A stretch of DNA of 64,000 bases, taken from contig JAYEVE010000988.1 of the NCBI GenBank assembly GCA_036346375.1, positions 1-64,000 of the forward strand, written 5' to 3'. This DNA is from Guadua angustifolia (Eukaryota > Streptophyta > Magnoliopsida > Poales > Poaceae). Position numbers and translations under genes: made by a program. The notes under the pieces were generated by a model. It saw only the letters and a list, made by a program, of their open reading frames with translations. It did no database searches and was not told the origin of the DNA. This document shows, one piece after another, positions 42,734 through 52,130 of this stretch (the first letter of the stretch is position 1; each line of letters opens with the position of its first letter).

Positions 42734-45700
42734 TCAATCACAACACCGGTTTACCAGGTTGAGATTGCTGCAGATAGTGTTGAACGGAGACTTTGGAAGA
42801 GCCTTTGTAAAGATGTCAGCAAGCTGATCTTTTGATGGGATGAAGCAGACTTTCAGAGCCTTCCTTGCCACCTGTTCTCGGACAAAGTGGAAATCGACTT
42901 CAACGTGCTTTGTTCTTGCATGGAAGACTGGATTAGAGGCCATATATGTAGCTCCTATGTTATCACACCAAAGGGTAGGCGCATGACTTTGAAAAATTCT
43001 CAGCTCTCTCAGTAATGTCTGAATCCAGATGAGTTCAGCAGTCACGTTGGCTATCGCCTTATACTCCGACTCTGTACTGGAACGAGACACTGTAACTTGT
43101 TTCTTTGAACTCCAGGAGACAAGATTTGGTCCAACAAGAACTGCGAAGCCACTCGTTGAACGCCTGTCGTCTGGGCAACCTGCCCAGTCCGCATCCGAGT
43201 AGGCATTCAGGGCAGTATCTTCAGACTTGACAAACTTGAGTCCCTGATTACTCGTCCCCTTCACATATCTGAGAATCCTCTTAACAGCAGCCCAGTGTTG
43301 ATCTGTGGGAGCCTGAATAAATTGACAAACACGATTGACTACAAATGAGAGATCTGGTCTTGTGATTGTCAAGTACTGTAGCCCACCGACAATACTCCTG
43401 TACTGAAATTGTGCAGTTCCAGTGAGAGGAGTTCCTGACTCTTTTGAGAGTCTTTCTGATGCAGCCATGGGAGTGGCAATTGGTTTGCACTTATGCATAT
43501 TTGCTCTCTGAAGAAGGTCTCGAGCATACCTTTCCTGAGATAACACTAGCCCTTTCTTGTCTGACTTCACCTCAATACCAAGGAAGAATTGCAATTCACC
43601 CAAATCCTTTACTGCAAAATCTACTGTCAGTTGTTTGATGAGCTTGTCAGTTGCTGCTGTCGATGAACTCACAATGATTATGTCATCAACATAGATGAGA
43701 ATATACATAGTGAGTTGCTGTGTCTGCAGTATGAAGAGTGAAGTGTCTGACTGTGAAGTGATGAAGCCAAGACTCTGCAGCTTTTGTGTCAGTCTGAAGT
43801 GCCAAGCTCTTGGGGCTTGTTTCAGTCCATACAGGGCCTTATTCAACTTGCAGACATAGCCTGAAGGAACATCTGAACTCTCATACCCAGGTGGCTGTCT
43901 CATGTACACCTCCTCTTGAAGATAGCCATGCAAAAAGGCATTTTGGATATCAATTTGCCTCAGATTCCAACCCTTTGAAACTGCAAGTGACAGAATAACT
44001 CTAATGGTAGTAGGCTTGATTACTGGACTAAATGTATCAAGGTAATCTATGCCAAACCTTTGTTTGAAACCTTTTGCAACTAGTCTGGCTTTATACCTTT
44101 CTATAGACCCATCTGCCTTCCTTTTGATCTTGTAGACCCATCTGCTATCAATCAAATTGATGCCTCTCTTAGGTGGAACTAGTACCCAGGTTTGTTGCTT
44201 GAGAAGTGCTGTGAACTCTGCATCCATCGCCTGTCTCCACTCCTTGTATTTCACTGCTTCTGAAAAGGAGCTGGGTTCTAACGTGGGTGCAAGTTGAGAA
44301 TGAGTTACCACTTTTGCAGCATATCTGACAGTCCCATCTGTGTATTCCTTGGACTTCACTATGTTGTCTTTCAGCCTGGTGCGCATGGAGTGGCCAGGTT
44401 GTGGTTCTGGGTCGTTCTGCACTGGACTTTCTTCAGTTGTGAGTTGTTCGAGTTCTTCAGCCTGTTCTTCATCAGGAGCTTGAGAACCTGCAACATCAGG
44501 AGAGCTGGCATCTAGATCACTGTTAATGATGTTAGTAGATCCATGTCCAGTGGGAAAATCATTTGCTACTGTCCTGCTAGGATTGCGAGATGGAGAGTTG
44601 TGAGTTGAAAACTGAATGTCTGTTGTCGGATTTCTGTCAGTCAGAAATTGCTCAGAGTAGTATAGATTGAAAGGAAGAATTGTCGGCTGTTGGGTGGTTT
44701 GAGTTGAAGTTTTCTCTTGATCAGGTAAGGATTGGAAAGGGAAAACATTCTCATCGAATACCACATCTCGAGAGATATAGATCCTTCCTGTCTTTCTATC
44801 TAAACACTTGTATGCTTTGTGGTCTGGGCTGTACCCTACAAAAACACACTGCTTTGACCTGAAACTGAGTTTTTTTGAATTGTAGGCTCTCAAGTTTGGC
44901 CAACAAGCACACCCAAACACTTTTAGGAATTGATAATTTGGTTGAGCACCAAGAAGACGAGATACAGGAGTTTCATTGTTAATGGTTCGACTAGGTTGTC
45001 TGTTTATCAGGAAACAAGCAGTTTGGAAAGCCTCATCCCAAAACCGGATTGGCATGTGGGCTTGGGCAAGCAAGGTTATCCCTGTCTCAACAATATGCCT
45101 ATGCTTTCTCTCAACCAAGCCGTTCTGCTGGTGAGTATGGGGGCTGGAAATTTGATGTTTGATTCCTACCCTGTCAAAGAATTTATGAAGACGGTGGTAT
45201 TCACCTCCCCAATCCGATTGGACTGTTAAGATTTTCCTACCCAGCATTCTCTCAACATGTGACTGAAAATTCAAGAAAATGGACTCAACATCAGATTTGT
45301 GTTTAAGAAAGTAAATCCAACTGAATCTGCTGTATTCATCAACAAAGCTCACGTAGTACTTAAAACCGTTTACAGAAGTGAGAGCAGGTCCCCAAACATC
45401 AGTGTGGACAAGCTCGAGTGGACTGGAAATGGAATGAACTGAAGAGTAAAAGGGTAATTGATGTGCCTTGCCCTGTTGACATGCATCACATACAGCAGGG
45501 TTCTTATTTGAAATTACAGAGATGTTGTTTCTGCCTAAGGCTTTATGAATTACAGCAGAGGTAGGATGACCTAATCGTTGATGCCACAAGTCTTCAGAGT
45601 TCTTGGCAGTGAAGAAGACTTGTTTTGAGAATTTATTGGGAAACTGATAAAGTCCATTTTTGAAGCTTCCTCTAAGAAGAGTGATCTTCGTTGCCTGGTC

Positions 45701-46963
45701 CTTGACAAGAAAATGAGTTGGATGAAATTCAACATAGACATTATTGTCTGAGACAAGTTTATGAATGGAGAGAAGATGTCGATTCACATTTGGAACATGA
45801 AGAACATTCTTTAGAGCTAAAGGACGATGAGCAGTAGCAACAAATGAATTTCCAACATGGGCAATGGACATACCTGCACCATTTGCAGCCTGTACCCGGT
45901 CATGGCCAGTGTACCTCTCCTTCATTGATAGTCGCTCAAGATCATGAGTAATGTGGTCAGTTGCCCCGGTATCTGCATACCAATTGGGGTCAACCACATA
46001 GCTGTTGTTCGACGTGGCCGCAGCAGCAAATCGAGTGTCGCTTGCGACATAGTTCTGATCGAAGCGGTGGAAACAGTGTGAGGCGTCGTGGTTGGTGCGG
46101 AAGCAAATTTGACATGGCTGCTTTGGTCCACCTTGGTTCTGGGAACCTGAATTGGTTCCACGTCCAGCGCCACGCCCACCTGGAGCGCGGCCTCCGCCAT
46201 TGCCACGGCCGGGACCACGACCTCGTCTTCCACCGCGCCCTGAAGTCTTGCTGATGTGATTGACCTGGGCGCCGCCATTGTTATTCTTCTCGAGGCGAAG
46301 TTCGTAGCTGAGCATGTGCGCGTAGACGTCATTAATGGTTGTGACATCATTGCGCGTGGTGAGACTTGTGACCAGGGAGTCATATTCTTCTCCAAGGCCT
46401 TGTAACATGTAGGCGATGATTTCATCGTCTTCAAGTTTCTTACCGATCATCGCAAAAGTGTCGGCAAGGTTCTTGATCTTGCGGAAGTACTCGGTGATTC
46501 CGAGATCTTTCTTCTGAATTGTTGCCAGCTGCATTCTGATCTGCATAATCTGTGCTCGCGAACTTGCTGCAAATGTGCGCTCAATGGCACACCAAGTTTC
46601 ACGAGCAGTAGTGCAACCAACAACTTGTGCAAGAACTCCATCAGTGAGAGAAGACAGGATGGCACTCATTACCAGCTGGTCCTGGAGATACCAGGTATTG
46701 AACTCTGGATTTGGTTCAGTGTGAGTGACGCCGTCGGTGCCGGCCGTGACAAGAGTGGGTGCCGGCTGAGCGATAGTCCCATCGATGAAGCCCATCAACC
46801 GCTGGCTCCTGAGGTAGGGGAACAGCTGCGTCGTCCATAGGAGGAAGTTGTCGGTGGAGAGCTTGACGGTGATCATGTTGTTGAAAGCCGGCATCGGCAT
46901 GGCGTTGTTGCTCGTGGATGCTGAAACTACGGAGTTCATCAGGGTGCCCTGAGTTCCACTCAT
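42734..46963 (-). CDS. Gag-Pol polyprotein of copia E
   Basis: The start is taken at the ATG at 46963 (MSGTQGTLMNSVV), the first ATG after the primer site and leader. An earlier in-frame ATG at 47059 lies within the LTR. The protein is about 1409 residues, a normal copia length. Domains in order: UBN2-type gag (about 30-230); RG-rich stretch; CCHC knuckle CQICFRTNHDASHC; protease WYADTGATDHITH; integrase with HQRLGHPTS zinc region and CDACQQGK, core aspartates (VHTDVWGP, VQSDWGGEYHRL) and glutamate (QNGLVERKHRHIVE); reverse transcriptase with ARLVAKGFKQRFGIDY, LYGLKQAPRAW and YVDDIIIVSS; RNase H with YSDADWAGCPDDRRSTSGF and STESEYKAIA. No stop or shift was seen. The TGA overlaps the polypurine tract, eight bases from the 3' LTR. 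Confidence 0.95.
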   Translation of the reverse strand: MSGTQGTLMNSVVSASTSNNAMPMPAFNNMITVKLSTDNFLLWTTQLFPYLRSQRLMGFIDGTIAQPAPTLVTAGTDGVTHTEPNPEFNTWYLQDQLVMSAILSSLTDGVLAQVVGCTTARETWCAIERTFAASSRAQIMQIRMQLATIQKKDLGITEYFRKIKNLADTFAMIGKKLEDDEIIAYMLQGLGEEYDSLVTSLTTRNDVTTINDVYAHMLSYELRLEKNNNGGAQVNHISKTSGRGGRRGRGPGRGNGGGRAPGGRGAGRGTNSGSQNQGGPKQPCQICFRTNHDASHCFHRFDQNYVASDTRFAAAATSNNSYVVDPNWYADTGATDHITHDLERLSMKERYTGHDRVQAANGAGMSIAHVGNSFVATAHRPLALKNVLHVPNVNRHLLSIHKLVSDNNVYVEFHPTHFLVKDQATKITLLRGSFKNGLYQFPNKFSKQVFFTAKNSEDLWHQRLGHPTSAVIHKALGRNNISVISNKNPAVCDACQQGKAHQLPFYSSVHSISSPLELVHTDVWGPALTSVNGFKYYVSFVDEYSRFSWIYFLKHKSDVESIFLNFQSHVERMLGRKILTVQSDWGGEYHRLHKFFDRVGIKHQISSPHTHQQNGLVERKHRHIVETGITLLAQAHMPIRFWDEAFQTACFLINRQPSRTINNETPVSRLLGAQPNYQFLKVFGCACWPNLRAYNSKKLSFRSKQCVFVGYSPDHKAYKCLDRKTGRIYISRDVVFDENVFPFQSLPDQEKTSTQTTQQPTILPFNLYYSEQFLTDRNPTTDIQFSTHNSPSRNPSRTVANDFPTGHGSTNIINSDLDASSPDVAGSQAPDEEQAEELEQLTTEESPVQNDPEPQPGHSMRTRLKDNIVKSKEYTDGTVRYAAKVVTHSQLAPTLEPSSFSEAVKYKEWRQAMDAEFTALLKQQTWVLVPPKRGINLIDSRWVYKIKRKADGSIERYKARLVAKGFKQRFGIDYLDTFSPVIKPTTIRVILSLAVSKGWNLRQIDIQNAFLHGYLQEEVYMRQPPGYESSDVPSGYVCKLNKALYGLKQAPRAWHFRLTQKLQSLGFITSQSDTSLFILQTQQLTMYILIYVDDIIIVSSSTAATDKLIKQLTVDFAVKDLGELQFFLGIEVKSDKKGLVLSQERYARDLLQRANMHKCKPIATPMAASERLSKESGTPLTGTAQFQYRSIVGGLQYLTITRPDLSFVVNRVCQFIQAPTDQHWAAVKRILRYVKGTSNQGLKFVKSEDTALNAYSDADWAGCPDDRRSTSGFAVLVGPNLVSWSSKKQVTVSRSSTESEYKAIANVTAELIWIQTLLRELRIFQSHAPTLWCDNIGATYMASNPVFHARTKHVEVDFHFVREQVARKALKVCFIPSKDQLADIFTKALPKSPFNTICSNLNLVNRCCD

Positions 46964-47001
46964 ACTTGTTTGTTTTTTTTTTTTGTGGATTGGATCGAGT
47001 C

Positions 47002-47013
47002 GCTCTGATACCA
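47002..47013 (-). other. Primer binding site of copia E
   Basis: TGGTATCAGAGC on the minus strand, directly abutting the 5' LTR, complementary to initiator methionine tRNA. Confidence 0.95.
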
Positions 47014-47246
47014 TGTAAAGAAATGTAAAAGAAACGAATTGGGCGAACTCAGCGATCACCTTGGATCGTCATTCATTATATAGCCATAAGGATTACATGC
47101 GTGCCGTTCATGACGAGCACTATCTCCGGAAAAGAATGAACGGAGAAGCGCTTCAGTAGCGCGTAAGACTCGGTACTGAAGAATAACAAACTCTATCAGC
47201 ATACACTACTCTCTACCGTTACAACACACACATACTAATTTTAACA
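47014..47246 (-). repeat. 5' LTR of copia E
   Basis: Same 233 bases as 42494-42726 by direct reading, from tgtaaagaaatg to ctaattttaaca. The target duplication CCTCG follows. Confidence 0.95.
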
Positions 47247-47251
47247 CCTCG

Positions 47252-48650
47252 GACGCCAGTGCTTAGATCTAGGAGTTGTTACTGAAGGGATTAAAGGGAG
47301 AGGATGCTGTGAAAGGCCCGCCACCGCCCGTTGGCCAGCCGGCGGCCGCCTGTGGCGGCGACGAGGGATTAGACGAGGTGGGGGACTCTCTCGTTTGGTG
47401 GCTAGGCGTTGCCGAGTTAGTAAATTACTCAATTAACACCGCGCGGAGCACATTCTAGCCTTGACACCACCATTTGATTTGTACTCCTACTTCCTACCGA
47501 AATATGCAGGCATATAATGTCTGAATCAATGAATCGAACACATCTGCGACTGCATTCATGGAACACTAGTCGTGCCACAAAAAGTTGGTTAGCAGACTCA
47601 ATAAGTTGATAACTGAGTTGGGAGTCAACTTCCATGAATTCTGTCTATTTGTCAAGATTTACAAGATGGTGTGGACCATTTGCAGCATAAAAAGGTTACA
47701 ATTTTCCTCTTTGTCAAATGATCTGGACAACAGCTTTTAGGATAAGGGACCACTACCAGGTACCTCACTCATGCCTAACTTAGTGTTACTCGCTCGCTTA
47801 CTACTACTGGGATTCCCAAGTGACAACCAACATCTTTGAAACTGTGGAAACAGAGCGAAATAATCGAGATGTCAGAGCGGTGCTCAGTGACATAACGAAT
47901 GAACACAGCTGTATATTGAGGTCACAACTCACAACTGATGAGAAATATCTAGAGCCATCCGCTTCACCATCCTCAGAAGAGGATGACACGATTTCACACA
48001 AATTTTACTGCATGCTTATGCTTCAACTGAAGCTACAATGCAACACCAAATTCTTCTCTACTCTGGGCAGCACAAAGCAATAGACAAACAAATGACCTGA
48101 AGAATAAGTAGAACAAGATGATTAAGAATACATGTAAATCAATCAAATATAGTGTCAGGCAGCATTAGCATGCTGCTGTACCAATCACACAAAAATATGT
48201 CTGAAGTCTTTTGCATGCAACACTCTCACACAATGGGGTTCTGTTCTATGACTGATAGGCACACACGAAAGGCACAGCTGAGCTGACCCTCTTATTTCAA
48301 GCACACACATAACCACAAAATTGATGGTACCTTAGTCTCATAAGAGACACACACACACAGATTAACATAGTTTCATAAAAGACACACACAGATTAACATA
48401 CTATCAAACACACCAACTTGGTGGATGCACGCAGCATCAAACACCAATTTATTCTTTAGGAAACACACCAACTTGGCAGGCGAACACTTGATCTACTGTA
48501 GCAACGGCAGTAGTAGCAAGCACCAACATGTCCATGTCTTACCACCACAAAATCTACATAGGTCGCAAGTACAAATACAACTGATTACATGAAAGAAAAA
48601 ATACAAGGGAGAGCGCGTCGTGTATGTGTACCTGAACAGCTCACGCTAGT
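47252..48650 (-). other. 3' flank of NB-LRR-like gene B
   Basis: Conserved with 20995-22339. Contains a possible 3'-untranslated splice donor after the stop (minus CAG|GTACACATACACG near 48627-48632) and a short duplicated stretch around tcataaaagacacacacagatt (two versions near 48335-48395). Small frames at 47804-48083 are conserved only because the whole segment is duplicated. Confidence 0.5.
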
Positions 48651-51572
48651 TCACCGGAGAATTGAGCCTCTGAGCATAGGCTTGTAGTACTGTGAATGGC
48701 GCATGTCGAAGAGGGACGGGTGGTGGCCGGCGTCGAGCCCGTCCCACTCCAGCTTCTCGCACCAGTCCTTCTCGCAGTCCACAGCAGGGTGGCTGTCTCG
48801 GCGACCGACGACCGGGAGGCGCCTGAGGCACCAGCATCCCCTGACCCAGATGGTCTCGAGCATGGGTGCAGACATCTTGGTCTGACATATCTGGTGCAGC
48901 CTTGGGAGATCATGCAAATAGATGTGCTTCAGCTTTGGAAATTCTAGTATTTCCTTCAGAAGCTCTTCCTCCACGGGGAAGACCTGCATGAGATCACCAC
49001 AGTAGACGATGTGCAGGGTCTCCAAGTTGGGAAAAGGTCGATTTTGGTCAGCCCACTGCACCGGAAGGACAGATGTGAGCCTCCGGCAGGAGTAGAGGTG
49101 TATGCTCCGCAGCTTCGCAAAGTTATCACCCCAATTATAAGCGAGCCTGCTGCAAATGCAGTGGACCATCGGGAGATCAGCCGCCCACAAGGTCTCCAGG
49201 TTGTTAAATCTTCCAAATGCAGTGGCGAAGACAGTGTGCAGCTCAGGGCATCTCTCGACACGGCACCGCTTGAGATTATACCAATAAATTGACGTGCTCG
49301 GGGCCATAGGGATAGCAGTGGTGATGCAAGAATTGTCGTGCGCGTGCAACGACTCGACCATGTTCATCACGAGGGCAATAGCCTTGATCCCATGTACGCT
49401 CTCCACGTTCGTGTAGATAATCCCCTCACCAATCTCCACATGACAGTCCAACGGTTGGAACTGCAGAGCACTGCTGTGCCCATGATGAGTAACCATCTGC
49501 TCAACAGTGACATCCGTGTAGGTGCTACTACTGCCCAGCTTTTCCTTGTGACACCTCTGTCGTTTGTCATCTTTGCTAGTAGGAGAAGATATGCAGAGAT
49601 TCAGATTAAATCTAGTAGTGTTGTTGCAACAAAACTTGCCGCCACTTTCTAGCACCAACAACTGAATAAATCTCATGTCCACAACAGCGACATATGCGTG
49701 ACAGTATCCTTTTCGTAACCGATGGACCAAAGAACCGGCTGACAATTTTCTGACCTCTCCTCCTCCTCCTCCTCGTCGAGTGTCAATGCATAGCATCCTT
49801 AGCTGTTGCGTTCCCTTTTCTGGCCACAGTATTGAGCGGAGCTGCTCACATCCCAAAAGAACAATTTGCTGGAGACTTGGGACTTGGACCACCTCATCTT
49901 TGAGGTCAAGTGTTTTGACTGCAGATTCTGAGATGTCCAACTCCTTAAGGTTTGGCAATGATCCACGCAATTTGAAGTTCACCAATCTTGCACAGCCAGC
50001 CAAGGAGATACAGGATATTTTACAACCCTCTCCTGCTTCTACATCTAGGCTGAATGATTCAAGTGATGGAGGGACTCCTTCAGGCCCAACATGTTCCAAA
50101 CAGACACAACCATCTAGAACCAGAGTCTTGAGGCCAGTTGCCCTTGACAGGCTCGGCAAAACTTGTATGCTTCTATCCCCAGATAGGTCGAGGAGTTCTA
50201 ACTTCAACATATCTGCGAATTCATCCTTTTGGCCTTTCTCCCAAGAGCTTGTAGGCTTAATTATGCGAAGCTTGCGTAGGATCTGCAGTCGTCGCCAAGC
50301 AATATTGTTGCCCCAATCTGTGTTGCATATGTCCAGCACCCATAGCCTCTGAAAAAATTCCATTTCTGGCTTCTCCTCCTCTTCCACTTCTTGCTGCTGT
50401 TTGGGTGCTTCTTCTTGCTGTTGATCCTTGCAGCTATCCAATCCGAGGAATCTTAAGCTGCGGCAACAATGGAAAGGAGGTGAAGAAAAGCTGAAGTTGC
50501 ACCGGCAAAGTTTCAGTACACGCAGTTTGTCCGAATGGAGAAACATGTCATTGGGCAACGGTGCATCATATCCACTTTGGAAGAAGGATGTCGACTCTGG
50601 AGGAACTGTCTGTTGTTGTTCACTATTAGACCTGTAGGTGACTGAAATCCAACGATTTGGAGGGGTCTCCAGCCTATCACCAAAAGACGGCAATGCATTA
50701 GATGAGTAGTCCTCTGTTCGTAACTGTTGATGCAGATCATCGGCAGCCTCCCATGCTTCGTCAAACTTACCTGCTTGTATAATCCCATCACAAACCCAAT
50801 AGTCGGAAGCGTGGGTAGCCCAATTGTAGTCCATGGTGTTTCCACCCATATAATTCAATGACAACAAATACAAGAAACACTCTGCAGTTATTTCTGGGGT
50901 GATGACTTGTTTATGTTGTGTAAAATGAGCAACTTCTCTAGCTTCTTTCAGTAGTAAAACCTTCCCCCAAGATCTACCATAAGAATCATTATAAAGATGA
51001 AGATGTGAATTATCCACCTTTTCTCTTATTTCTGGGTTGAGCCGAAGCCTCCCTCTGAAGGTCCATAATACCCGAGTATCGAACAATTCAGGTTGGGGAA
51101 TGCCCAAGGCAGCTAAATCAACCGTATCATTGCTTCCATTATGAAAGACCACTAAACATATGTGCTCTTGTAGGGCTCTATGGATCTCTCTCCGGATGTT
51201 TCCTATCTCAGCTCTAGAGCCTTCAGGTACTCCGCTGAAATCATCATTCTCGTCTTGCCTGTCAAAAATATCCATTACCCGCTGAGGAAGCTTCAGTACC
51301 TCTGCGATTGTCCTCTGCAGTGCTCTTCGACTCTTCCACCTTGAGCAGTCGACATGAATAATCTTGTCAAACTTCTCACTCAAAGATGGCGAAGGGTGTT
51401 GGGCTATTGCTCTAAGCACCGCAGAAGCACCCAGTCCAAACCATCCGTCCCAGTAGATGTAATCTAGTGCAGTATCCACTAGATAACTAATTATTATCAA
51501 TACCGCCTCCTCGACGCTGTCCGAAGGAACCTCCTGCATTGGTTGGTGGCAGTTTGAATATATAATCAGCAT
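48651..51572 (-). CDS. NB-LRR-like protein B with degenerate nucleotide-binding motifs
   Basis: An open 973-codon frame. The N-terminal third resembles the NB-ARC of plant resistance proteins: GWFGLGASAVLR (residues 43-54, P-loop position), FDKIIHVDCSRWKSRRALQR (RNBS-A-like, 68-87), HICLVVFHNGSNDTVDLAAL (kinase-2 position, 137-156), LWTFRGRLRL (RNBS-B-like) and ITAECFLYLLSLN (RNBS-D-like). The Walker A lysine-threonine and Walker B aspartates are replaced, and no GLPL motif is seen, so nucleotide binding is unlikely. A Q/E-rich insert (about 395-420) and about 550 residues of leucine-rich repeats follow, ending KLEWDGLDAGHHPSLFDMRH. There is no coiled-coil or TIR domain. The start is uncertain: AATGCAG near 51543 could be a splice acceptor, with a 5' exon not recognised. 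It is probably an immune-type or decoy protein (inference). Paralogue A is disrupted. Confidence 0.8.
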   Translation of the reverse strand: MLIIYSNCHQPMQEVPSDSVEEAVLIIISYLVDTALDYIYWDGWFGLGASAVLRAIAQHPSPSLSEKFDKIIHVDCSRWKSRRALQRTIAEVLKLPQRVMDIFDRQDENDDFSGVPEGSRAEIGNIRREIHRALQEHICLVVFHNGSNDTVDLAALGIPQPELFDTRVLWTFRGRLRLNPEIREKVDNSHLHLYNDSYGRSWGKVLLLKEAREVAHFTQHKQVITPEITAECFLYLLSLNYMGGNTMDYNWATHASDYWVCDGIIQAGKFDEAWEAADDLHQQLRTEDYSSNALPSFGDRLETPPNRWISVTYRSNSEQQQTVPPESTSFFQSGYDAPLPNDMFLHSDKLRVLKLCRCNFSFSSPPFHCCRSLRFLGLDSCKDQQQEEAPKQQQEVEEEEKPEMEFFQRLWVLDICNTDWGNNIAWRRLQILRKLRIIKPTSSWEKGQKDEFADMLKLELLDLSGDRSIQVLPSLSRATGLKTLVLDGCVCLEHVGPEGVPPSLESFSLDVEAGEGCKISCISLAGCARLVNFKLRGSLPNLKELDISESAVKTLDLKDEVVQVPSLQQIVLLGCEQLRSILWPEKGTQQLRMLCIDTRRGGGGGEVRKLSAGSLVHRLRKGYCHAYVAVVDMRFIQLLVLESGGKFCCNNTTRFNLNLCISSPTSKDDKRQRCHKEKLGSSSTYTDVTVEQMVTHHGHSSALQFQPLDCHVEIGEGIIYTNVESVHGIKAIALVMNMVESLHAHDNSCITTAIPMAPSTSIYWYNLKRCRVERCPELHTVFATAFGRFNNLETLWAADLPMVHCICSRLAYNWGDNFAKLRSIHLYSCRRLTSVLPVQWADQNRPFPNLETLHIVYCGDLMQVFPVEEELLKEILEFPKLKHIYLHDLPRLHQICQTKMSAPMLETIWVRGCWCLRRLPVVGRRDSHPAVDCEKDWCEKLEWDGLDAGHHPSLFDMRHSQYYKPMLRGSILR

Positions 51573-52130
51573 ATACCTACAATCAAACTATCATAAAAAT
51601 AGGTAATTCTAGTTTGAATTTTAGTTCAAATTTGCTTAAACTAGTTAATAAACTAGTTCAACTCGACATCTAAAAAATTCTAAAAGTTGTTGCACACTAT
51701 ACATAGGCTAAATACCTATTTTAGACCATGCTGCCCAAGCACCATGAACTTTGGCATCATTCGATTTTCAATCCTGAACTCCCAAACTATTCACTTTTCA
51801 CCCCTAAACTTCAAAACTGTTTGCTTTTCACTTTTGAAGATATATAATAGTAGTTTTTTTAAAAAAATAATATTTTTTGAAAAAAATTGTAGAAATAATA
51901 CATCAAATCAAAAATTGATAGAAATACCGACCTATCGCTATTTAAATTAGTGACATCGTGTCTGTCACTATTTCAATTAGTGATAGACCTCTGTCACCAA
52001 TTGAAATAACGATAGACAATCGCCCCATTGGTGACAGGCCTCGGTCGCTAATTGAAATGGTGATGTAGAGGCATTTTTATTTGCAAACACCAATTAGTAA
52101 GAAAAAAATTATGGGAAGTGGGATTTGGTA
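51573..52130. other. Upstream region of gene B, AT-rich, unassigned
   Basis: There is no clear promoter. The stretch 51720-51840 (gaactttggcatcattcgat; cactttt and aaact words) resembles the terminal region of a widespread plant DNA transposon group. At 51945-52060 a short motif ttagtgaca/tgatagac is repeated in both orientations. I cannot assign limits. Confidence 0.35.

Larger units (their letters stand above)
42494..47246 (-). mobile_element. Ty1/copia retrotransposon E, structurally complete and very young
   Basis: This 4753-bp element is on the minus strand. The LTRs (42494-42726 and 47014-47246, 233 bp each) appear identical base for base. It is flanked by a perfect 5-bp duplication CCTCG (42489-42493 and 47247-47251). 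It has an initiator-tRNA primer site touching the 5' LTR and a single uninterrupted 1441-codon frame with all copia domains. Identical LTRs point to a very recent insertion. This is the only element in the window that looks capable of autonomous transposition. Confidence 0.97.
42321..51560 (-). repeat. Segmental duplication, copy B
   Basis: Direct-orientation partner of 20827-28535. The left 170 bp (42321-42493) are separated from the rest (47252-51560) by copia E. The duplicated unit without insertions is about 4.5 kb and holds the NB-LRR-like gene plus its 3' flank. Confidence 0.9.

Noticed and set aside
10974..47013. tRNA-like sequences at the primer binding sites
   Set aside because: They match only the 3' ends of tRNAs as reverse-transcription primer sites; no cloverleaf surrounds them.
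46981..47059. Earlier ATG at 47059 as the start of the copia E polyprotein
   Set aside because: It lies in the LTR upstream of the primer site, and the frame between has a poly-lysine run from the leader. The ATG at 46963 is the better start.
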